Shown here: positions 50,875 through 64,000 of the stretch, one piece after another
How the letters are laid out: each line of letters opens with the position of its first letter
Position numbering within the stretch: the stretch's first letter is position 1
DNA from: Corydoras sp. C115
Lineage: Eukaryota; Chordata; Actinopteri; Siluriformes; Callichthyidae
Direction of reading: 5' to 3'
NCBI GenBank assembly: GCA_019802505.1
Contig: JAFMOC010000017.1
Span: 2,697,501 to 2,761,500, forward strand
DNA length: 64,000 nt
Position numbers and translations under genes: made by a program
The notes under the pieces: model-generated
What the model was told of the DNA's origin: nothing
Databases searched by the model: none
The model's input: the letters and a program-made list of their open reading frames with translations, nothing else

Positions 50875-52635
50875 CCATGAACAAGGATGGTGTGAAACCA
50901 CACACTAACTGATCCTAGACAGCATACACAGCAACTAGCTCATCAGGTTCTGCCACTGTTCCTGCACTGCAGTTTTCCGTATCTCTAAACAAATGCAGGA
51001 GGATCTTATATGAAGCTCAGGCTGCTTGAGAAGAAACTAAACATTTCTTAATAATCACCATTATAATTGTATTATAATCATTATTAATCTGTGCTTCAAA
51101 ACTTTTTAGCAGATTGTATTTTTTGGCAATAACCATATGTTTATGTTTTATTTATTATTTTTATTACATTGTGTGTACTAATAAACCAAGTGTGTATTTT
51201 TTGCAAATTTTATATATTATATTTTGCACTATATATAATGTATAGTGTAGCATACTCACCAAAACTAAAATATATCTAAATACAGGACAACACAAATGAA
51301 CACAGATGGAATGAGTGGCACCATATTTTTGTCTCAAAGAGCAGATGGTACAAATTCAGAGAAAAGAGTCATAGTCAAGAGTCCTACTGAGAGTCACAAG
51401 AGAACGTGGCCTTCCCCTTACATTTAAACACACTCTTCTTCTCTCTTGCACCATGCCGCATTTTATCATCTTTTTCTTTCTCTTTCTCCCTCTCCCTCCC
51501 CCCCCACACACACATACTCCTTGATGCCAAGACAAATAGCAGCTCAGCCAGCAGTTCAGTCTTTACAGATGATCACTGAGGATGAGCATGCAGCACCATT
51601 CTTTGGTAAATTGTCTGCACTAAAATGCCCCTATATCATGCGTTAGTGAGTGTGTTTTCAGCAATAGACTGGCACCCTGTTCTGGGTCTACCTGCCCTGA
51701 ATTACCCCTGCGTGTAAACGGGTAAGTTTGTCATGCACGAGGTGTCCATCCAGCCTGATCTTCCACTTTTCACTTAGCAAGAACTGGAGAAGACTCCCAC
51801 TGCATTCAGAAACAGGATAAGCGTCTCTGAAAGTGACAGGATGAATGTATAACTGTCCAGCTTGTCAAAATCCACAGAATTCTGAGCCTTGGTGGATTAG
51901 AAATACTAAACTGCACTTATGATGAATGGGCTTGCCTGTCCTGCATAGAACTGGAGACCTGGCATGGGTGTTCCCCCAACCTACTGAGCACCTGGAACAG
52001 CTCCAGCACCTGCAGCATTCTTAAAATCAGATAAGCGGCTTTAAAAACGCTCCAGTATATGAATGTCCGTCTCAGTCTTTACAGAATTCTTTCGTTCCAG
52101 TGGGTGCAGCTACATGGAGATCCATCAGTGCATTGCTGGGAGCTGGTAGAACAGAGGTGGCATGTTAATGAGCTGACAATCTGCAGTGTCTCCTTCACAG
52201 AAACATGTCAACAAGACAAAAGCTCGGAGTTTTCCTAAAACCTCTTTATGCTCTAAGGACCGCGGGATGTTCTGGGTGCACGGGGTGATGAAGGCTAATG
52301 AATGAGGTTAGTGCACTTAATAAACCTTTAGTTCTGGACACGCTGAGGTCGGACTGCCCTCTGCATTACAGCGCTGAAGTCCAGCAGCTAAGCATCGGTT
52401 ATGTGAACGCCACCATGCCGCTGAGATATTTTTAGCGCCTACAACTGTCGCCAAAATAAGAACCCTGGCTGCAGACGCGCTCCGGTGCAGAGCAGGGTAT
52501 TTAAATCCGCACACGCAGACGCAGCCGCAGCCGCAGTCTGTCTATCCGCGCGTCCCGATTGCTCACAGTGTAACACGAGAATGACTTAAAGACGTTAGCA
52601 CAGCTCTGTACCTCCATGTCGTCGGACGGCTGCAT
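37498..52635 (-). CDS. strip2: Striatin-interacting protein 2 (STRIPAK subunit), complete
   Basis: STRIP1/2 proteins are core scaffold subunits of STRIPAK, joining striatin-PP2A to GCK-family kinases. Exons: 52612-52635, 50762-50831, 50165-50239, 48696-48830, 47733-47853, 46756-46824, 46203-46309, 45648-45775, 45275-45463, optional 44576-44626, 42435-42667, 41519-41584, 41378-41441, 40689-40760, 40534-40608, 40236-40333, 39906-40032, 39150-39250, 38987-39053, 38418-38522, 38071-38275, 37498-37748. All phases fit; 810 aa with the 51-nt exon, 793 without. Conserved blocks include ELSELYSYTEEPEF, RLKVARAILYLAQG, APHFPMKKVLLLLW, FPKGLPWAPKVR, KTDSINILADVLPEEMP, LGRQWRKSNMKTMSAIYQK and DARPWDFQAEEC. 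NDIDARPWDF and EDFHYSYEMW favour STRIP2 over STRIP1, and the smkr1/ahcyl2 neighbours confirm it. The N-terminus before the YGDTDS region is shorter than in human. A poly-Pro run (PPPPPPP) lies in exon 42435-42667. Confidence 0.96.
38911..38945 (+). mobile_element. SINE family A head fragment (about 33 bp)
   Basis: Only 'gggcggcacggtggcttagtggttagcacgttc' remains, 42 bp from the exon 38987-39053. It keeps the 5' head and lacks everything after the A box, opposite to the usual 5' truncation. Confidence 0.75.
41292..41371. repeat. (GT)n microsatellite next to a strip2 donor
   Basis: About 38 GT units. On the transcribed (minus) strand this is CA repeat that begins about 7 nt after the 5' splice site of the exon 41378-41441. 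Confidence 0.97.
44576..44626 (-). other. strip2: strip2 51-nt in-frame cassette exon
   Basis: Encodes a 17-residue insert, SAFVDSLEGDSPFAKKQ, with phase 0 at both ends. It lies between the exon ending RGRRSRR (45275) and the exon starting PLVKQDSL (42667). The acceptor (gtccctacag) is strong and the donor (CAG|gtcttt) weak, as in optional exons. The human STRIP1 and STRIP2 sequences I recall have no such insert. Confidence 0.65.
44699..44729. repeat. (GA)n microsatellite
   Basis: About 15 GA units, 72 bp upstream (in the minus-strand sense) of the strip2 cassette exon. Confidence 0.9.
46351..46392. repeat. (GT)n microsatellite near a strip2 acceptor
   Basis: About 20 GT units; on the transcribed strand CA repeat ending about 41 nt before the acceptor of the exon 46203-46309. 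Confidence 0.95.
46641..46699. repeat. (TG)n microsatellite in strip2 intron
   Basis: About 22 TG units, a short interruption, then more TG. It lies about 50 nt downstream (in the minus-strand sense) of the donor of exon 46756-46824. Confidence 0.95.
50736..50758. repeat. (GT)n tract merging into the strip2 exon 2 donor
   Basis: On the minus strand the donor gtgaga runs straight into CACACA repeat, without spacer. Confidence 0.9.
50844..50871. repeat. Poly(A)/poly(T) tract at strip2 exon 2 acceptor
   Basis: A run of about 28 A on the plus strand, i.e. poly(T) on the transcribed strand, ending 'cttttcttccag' at the exon starting 50831. It serves as the polypyrimidine tract. Confidence 0.9.
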
Positions 52636-52770
52636 GGCTGCTGTCCGGGTCAGTGTCCGCGCCGCGCCGCGCCGTGGCTGTTACACCTTCAGCTCACACA
52701 CTGACCGAGACGCGCCGGGCTGCCAGCTTTCAATCACCCCGCCCGCCCGAATCCAATTGGCTGATGAGGA
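52470..52770 (-). promoter_or_regulatory. strip2: strip2 CpG-rich promoter and 5' UTR
   Basis: The most CpG-dense stretch in the window (for example cgcgccgcgccgcgccg near 52658-52674 and cgcagccgcagccgcag near 52520), spanning the first exon and its upstream side. It has the look of an unmethylated CpG-island promoter; no TATA box is visible. Confidence 0.65.
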
Positions 52771-52844
52771 GTCAGGGGCGGGGAATTGCGCAAATTTTCA
52801 TGTATTTCTAAAGAAAATCTCCTCTCTCAGTCTCTTTCTGCATT

Positions 52845-53066
52845 GCAGCATCTTCATCTAATAAAACACTTCCTTCTTGGCACAATCCAAAGCGCTTATT
52901 GAAACTGCACTGAATATTAAGAATCTCTATAGTCTGGTGTGGTGGCTCAGTGATTAGGATTGTGGGTTCAAATCCCAGGTTCACTGACCACCAATGACAT
53001 GCTCTTGTGTCCCTCATCTGAACCCTCATCGTTCCAGGGATTCTATGCTGAGAGGCCAACGTGCCG
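52845..53066 (-). mobile_element. SINE array, unit 1
   Basis: First copy of a unit of about 205 bp beginning 'gcagcatcttcatctaataa' and including a tRNA-like head 'gtggtggctcagtgattagg' (plus-strand reading). Between units 1 and 2 only the last 21 bp of a family A SINE remain (ctgagaggccaacgtgccgcc), so the SINE was lost by deletion here. Confidence 0.8.
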
Positions 53067-53067
53067 C

Positions 53068-53606
53068 CTGCAGCATCTTCATCTAATAAAACACTTCCTT
53101 CTTGGTACAATCCAAACCGCTTATTGAAACTGCACTGAATATTAAGCATCTCTATAGTCTGGTGTGGTGGCTCAGTGATTAGGGTTGAGGGTTCAAAGCC
53201 CAGGTTCACTGACCACCAATGACATGCTCTTGTGTCCCTCATCTGAACCCTCATCGTTCCAGGGATTCTATGTTTTCATTCATTCATTCATTATCTCTCG
53301 CTTTATCCTCTATTAGGGTCGCAGTGGGGTTCCCCATGCCCATCCAGGGGAGAACATCTTGGGCGCTGGGCAGATAGACCCAGGACAGGGCGCCAATCCA
53401 TCGCTGGTCACACACTCACTCACACATACACACTCTATATGGGGCAATTTTTGAGAACTCAATTGACTTGATCCATGTTTTTGGACTGTGGGAGGAAACC
53501 GGAGAACCCGGAGGAAACCCACGCAGACACGGGGAGAATATGGAAACTCCACCCAGATAGGGATTCGAACCGGGAATCCCTAGCGCTGAGAGGCCAACGT
53601 GCCGCC
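53068..53606 (-). mobile_element. SINE array, unit 2 with family A SINE
   Basis: Repeats unit 1 (53068-53272), then an almost complete family A SINE in minus orientation (53275-53606). The SINE head lacks the 'gctaaccactaagccacc' stretch, a deletion shared with the unit 1 remnant. Confidence 0.85.
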
Positions 53607-54176
53607 TGCAGCATCTTCATCTAATAAAACACTTCCTTCTTGGCACAATCCAAACCGCTTATTGAAACTGCACTGAATATTAAGCATCACTATATTCTGG
53701 TGTGGTGGCTCAGTGATTAGGGTTGAGGGTTCAAAGCCCAGGTTCACTGACCACCAATGACATGCTCTTGTGTCCCTCATCTGAACCCTCATCGTTCCAG
53801 GGATTCTGTTTTTCATTCATTCATTCATTCATTCATTCATTATCTCCCGCTTTATCCTCTATTAGGGTCGCGGTGGGGTTCCCCATGCCCATCCAGGGGA
53901 GAACATCTTGGGCGCTGGGCAGATAGACCCAGGACAGGGCGCCAATCCATCGCTGGTCACACACTCACTCACACATACACACTCTATATGGGGCAATTTT
54001 TGAGAACTCAATTGACTTGATCCATGTTTTTGGACTGTGGGAGGAAACCGGAGAACCCGGAGGAAACCCACGCAGACACGGGAAGAACATGGAAACTCCA
54101 CCCAGATGGGGATTCGAACCGGGAATCCCTAGCGCTGAGAGGAGAACGTGCTAACCACACTAAGCCACCGTGCCGC
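53607..54176 (-). mobile_element. SINE array, unit 3 with family A SINE
   Basis: Third copy of the unit, then a family A SINE (53812-54176) with a complete head including 'ctaaccacactaagccaccgtgccgcc' and a longer (ATTC)n tail. Confidence 0.85.
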
Positions 54177-54460
54177 CTGCAGCATCTTCATCTAATAAAA
54201 CACTTCCTTCTTGGCACAATCCAAAGCGCTTATTGAAACTGCACTGAATATTAAGCATCTCTATATTCTGGTGTGGTGGCTCAGTGATTAGGGTTGAGGG
54301 TTCAAAGCCCAGGTTCACTGACCACCAATGACATGCTCTTGTGTCCCTCATCTGAACCCTCATCGTTCCAGGGATTCTGTGTTTTGACCCCAATAATTAA
54401 GTTAGGGTACTTGTAAGTCACTTTGGGTAAAAGCGTCTGCTAAATGAGACATATATGAAC
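54177..54460 (+). mobile_element. SINE array, unit 4, continuing into family B 3' tail
   Basis: Fourth copy, not interrupted by a family A SINE. It runs on to 'gtaagtcactttgggtaaaagcgtctgctaaatgag', the standard family B 3' end. This shows that the amplified unit is the 5' part of a family B element. Confidence 0.8.
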
Positions 54461-54744
54461 CTATTCTAGGTTGGTTTCCGCTTTGCAGATGCAAACAGAT
54501 GCAAAAATTTTTTTTTTGAAAAATGGTATGACTATGTGAAAAGATTTGTCCTTTTAGCCATAAGCACATAAAAAAAACATACACCATAGTGGTGCAGTAC
54601 ATATCCTATAGAAAATGAACTACAGTATTAAAAGTATATCTTTACAATTAAAACCCCTGCATGAAAAATCCATGACAATTGAAAAATGACAATTATTTGT
54701 ACATTTTAGCAGCAACATATAGTTACATGTAAAACGCACTTCAT

Positions 54745-54935
54745 ACCTTTAATGGTGTGGTAGCTTTGTGGTTAGAATGCTGGGCTTAGTCCATAAAGTT
54801 GTTACCGTGGATCCTTGAGGAAGACCCTAATCCTCATTGCTCCAGGGATGCTGTGTCACTGCTGACCCTGTGTTCTGAAGCCAACCATCAAGTTGGCATA
54901 AGTTGGTAAGTCACTTTGGAAAAAGACAAAATGTA
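54745..54935 (+). mobile_element. SINE family B, diverged copy
   Basis: Head 'tggtgtggtagctttgtggttagaatgctgggc', middle 'ccttgaggaagaccctaatcctcattgctcc' and tail 'gtaagtcactttgg'; the B box is deleted. Confidence 0.7.
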
Positions 54936-54939
54936 ACGT

Positions 54940-55085
54940 TTGGACAAAGACGGGTATATACTATGTGGAAACACTTCAGGGATGGCCCCTACATGTCCAT
55001 AAAGACATGTTTGGATGAGCTTGGTGTTAAGAACTTGACTAATGCTGCTGTAGTTTCATTTCTCCATCTTAGGGACACTGGTGGA
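54940..55085 (+). mobile_element. Relic of a Tc1-like DNA transposon, internal part
   Basis: 'catgtccataaagacatgtttggatgagcttggtgttaagaacttgac' resembles the transposase region of Tc1-like fish elements. Frames are broken and no terminal repeats are visible. Confidence 0.5.
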
Positions 55086-55139
55086 ATAGGAAAAATGCAC
55101 CAAAATAATACTTGCTGTGTGGTGGTACTATTGTGGTCC

Positions 55140-56026
55140 GGTTTTAAATTTTAAATAGTGCCAATTTAAATAGTGTTTGAATTAACTACTTTTAATAAAG
55201 ATTATATCCCACATTTTTATTGAACCATATTTAATGTACATGCCTTTTTTTTGTTTTAGCATTTTGTAACTTTAGGGAGGGGATCCTTAACATTATATTG
55301 GGTATGACACAATTCTTTAAACAGATCACGTTTCATTTTTGTTTGACCCAAATGTCACCAGAACTCCAATTAAATGCAAAAATGTGTCAGACCTGTCAAA
55401 ATGACATCAGAGAAGTTTAGCAAAAGTTTCTGAAACATTTTAAACAATTCCATACGGATCTTCCAACTAGTTTATAAAATCCTGTTTGGATAAGAGTTTG
55501 AAATCTGGTCTTCTCTTTAATACTACAATAAAACTACCACTAACAATAATAATAATCTTACAGTGTAACACACAAAAAAACTGAAGTAAGCAGAAAAAGG
55601 GAATGAAAATACTTCATGCTTACCATGATACACGAGGGCTGGCACGGTTTCTATGTTATTCTTAAAAATGCACATAACAAAAAGCAATATCCAATCCCGA
55701 GGAGATTTTACGTGTTTTATTTGTATTCTTTGAGATTACATATTGATTATTGCTTGTCTACCATCATTTGCAAAGATTTAAACATTCTGACAAATTAACA
55801 TTTAAGATTTTCTTCTTTGTAGTAAATACAATAAATACAGGAGTGGATCTGATTTAAATCTAGATGAACTCGTTTCCGTACGAGATGCTGGTGTTAATGC
55901 ACATGCTGCTGTGCGACCACTGCTCAAGTCAGCCTTACAAACAGGATCCTGAGTCAGCAGCAACAGTGCAACAAGGTTCTGGCTCCCCATCAACCCCATT
56001 TACATACAAGCCAACAAACACACATG

Positions 56027-56057
<31 letters not shown>

Positions 56058-57835
56058 CAACAAATAAGGAACCAAAAACAAAACATCAGGGAACTATTTA
56101 TGTGGTGAGAAATCAGCACAAAGATTATAAATGAAGGAACTTACAGACAACATTTCAGACTGTTGGGGCATCAAGATACAGTATAGGGTTTTAATACACA
56201 CTGGTTCAACACTTAAATAGAAGTTGGGCATAAAAATACTATATATTGTAGAAGTTTGAAGATTTGCTTGAACCATTCAGTGGATAAGGTGTTTGACTAC
56301 CAAAAATATCGGAGAATACTATAATATATGGTAAAGTTCATCCAACAACCCATTTAACACTGCTGCGTTTATTACCACTGAAACATGAAACTGCAATTTG
56401 GGCTCTTTATTTAAAAGCAAGTGTTTGTTGAAGTGGATTTATCCTTAAATAACAATCTATTATATAAATTTAAAGCAATCAAGAGGCAGTCGAAAATGGA
56501 GTAAAAATCAAAAGCGCAATATTTTTGGAAGGATTTCACACATTTCAAAGACATTTAGAGGAGGTCTGAGAAGACAGTTAAATAAATCAAAATAGATCAA
56601 AATGCAGGTGCTTTAAAGATCCTGAATTCATTACATTAGCAAACGAAATGTGACAGTTAGAGACCTACAGTAAAGCCATTCAGATCAGCCCGACACTACA
56701 GTGTGCCAATTAGTTCTTGTGTGAGGTCTCCAAATTCCCCATTTGTGTTTCTGGTGCTGATCAAATCATCAAAGTACCTAAAAAATGATCCGGGTACCAG
56801 TTTAAATGTACATTTGGTATTTCGTTAAGATAATAACTTCACAGTATTTACAATGAAGGTTTTAATACAATAAAGATTACAGTAAATTGTCATAGAACAG
56901 TAACTTTGCTTATAATGCAGGATGGTTTGATGGAAAATGCAAAGCTGAAGATAGAACGATCTGAACTGTCTGTATAAATATCTATACACTACCGTAAAGA
57001 ATTACACCATCTGGTAAGCATCTGAAAACAACCTAAAATAACATTAGGAAACAATAAGCTGAATGTGGGACTTACTCATCAAGTGATAATTTAGAAGCAT
57101 TGACGCTGGCTTCATCGCAAGAGCAAACTGGTGTTCCTAAATGTGAGGCATAATGAGATGCACGGTATTTATGTGCTTCCAGTTGGTGAAACAACTGGGT
57201 ACAGAAAGCCCCACATTGATGAGCATCCAGTTAAAAGTGAACTAGCCTGATTATTAAAAAAAAAAAAAAAAAAACAAAGATACACAAGTTTTAAAAAGTT
57301 TTGGTAAAAATCAAGACAAATTTTTAAAAATTTATATTGTAATCAACTAAGAAATGAACACTAAAGTTACCCTAACCCCAAATTTCATAGAAGAAAACCC
57401 ATAGGAGTACAAAATAAAGACAACAGGTCAAATTACATGTTTAACACAAAATCATTAAAGGTCAAAAAATAGTATTTACGTTTTTTTTTTTTTTGTTTTT
57501 TTTTTTTAAGTCTTAAGCCTTCTTAGCCATTGTTAAACAAGAAAGGATTTCTACATGGATAACATACAACTAACAGATGAATCTAAGAGAGGATGAAAGG
57601 TTGAAATCTTCATAAAGACAGTGCTAGGATGGGCCACTCTCAGTAGCAGCAGATAAAAGGATTAGAGTTATATTATTGTAGCAGAAAATAAATAAAACAC
57701 TGCTGTAGCCATCACTTGCACCCCCCACCCCACTCCAGCCTATAAACACAAAGCCTCTTTAATACACGAGAGAGGCTGAGCCCTCAGCTTCCCCTGGATT
57801 GGTCTCCAGTCTTCATTTTTCATTGGCATGGTGGC
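55140..57835 (-). other. ahcyl2 3' UTR and intergenic spacer
   Basis: No conserved exon recognised. The part nearest 57835 is probably ahcyl2 3' UTR; several minus-strand AATAAA hexamers (for example near 56368 and 56407) could end it. A run of A at about 57250-57273 and a short CA tract near 56040 are the only repeats of note. Confidence 0.5.

Positions 57836-64000
<6,165 letters not shown>

Noticed and set aside
52808..53254. 148-codon minus-strand frame with an internally repeated peptide
   Set aside because: The repetition is the SINE array itself (units 1 and 2), not a repeat protein.
55802..55999. 65-codon minus-strand frame downstream of ahcyl2
   Set aside because: No conserved sequence, no splice partner; most likely chance in 3' flanking DNA.

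Overview
The window is nuclear DNA of a ray-finned fish, most likely a teleost. It has AT-rich introns, long CA/GT and TA microsatellites, fish-type tRNA-derived SINEs and relics of Tc1-like transposons. The vertebrate genes are split into many small exons whose GT-AG junctions and codon phases I joined by hand. The species cannot be fixed from the sequence. There is no sign of bacterial, plasmid or viral genes.

Layout. (1) 300-19731, minus strand: the 5' part of an anoctamin-2 gene (ano2, Ca2+-activated Cl- channel), 17 coding exons; the gene runs off the left edge. (2) 20467-22796, minus: a small three-exon gene candidate of about 110 codons that I do not recognise. (3) 26780-26848, plus: a lone tetraspanin-type first exon, then 29289-33762, plus: a complete eight-exon cd9 (227 aa). 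(4) 34496-35131, minus: smkr1, tail-to-tail with cd9. (5) 37498-52635, minus: complete strip2 (STRIPAK subunit), 21 exons plus one 51-nt cassette exon. (6) 52845-54460: an array of nested SINEs next to the strip2 promoter. (7) 57836-64000, minus: the 3' part of ahcyl2 (IRBIT-like adenosylhomocysteinase homologue), 15 exons; its 5' end lies beyond the right edge.

Two human neighbourhoods meet here. ANO2 and CD9 are close on human 12p13 with VWF between them, while AHCYL2-STRIP2-SMKR1 are consecutive on 7q32. In this fish the blocks abut between cd9 and smkr1, and no von Willebrand factor exons were seen in the ano2-cd9 gap. The genes do not form one pathway: a channel, a membrane organiser, a small lysine-rich protein, a phosphatase-kinase scaffold subunit and an IP3-receptor/transporter regulator.

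The most rewarding observations are the unrecognised three-exon gene, the possible alternative first exon of cd9, an RFX X-box match upstream of smkr1, the in-frame strip2 cassette exon, a GC-AG intron in ahcyl2, and several CA/TG repeats that sit within a few bases of splice sites.
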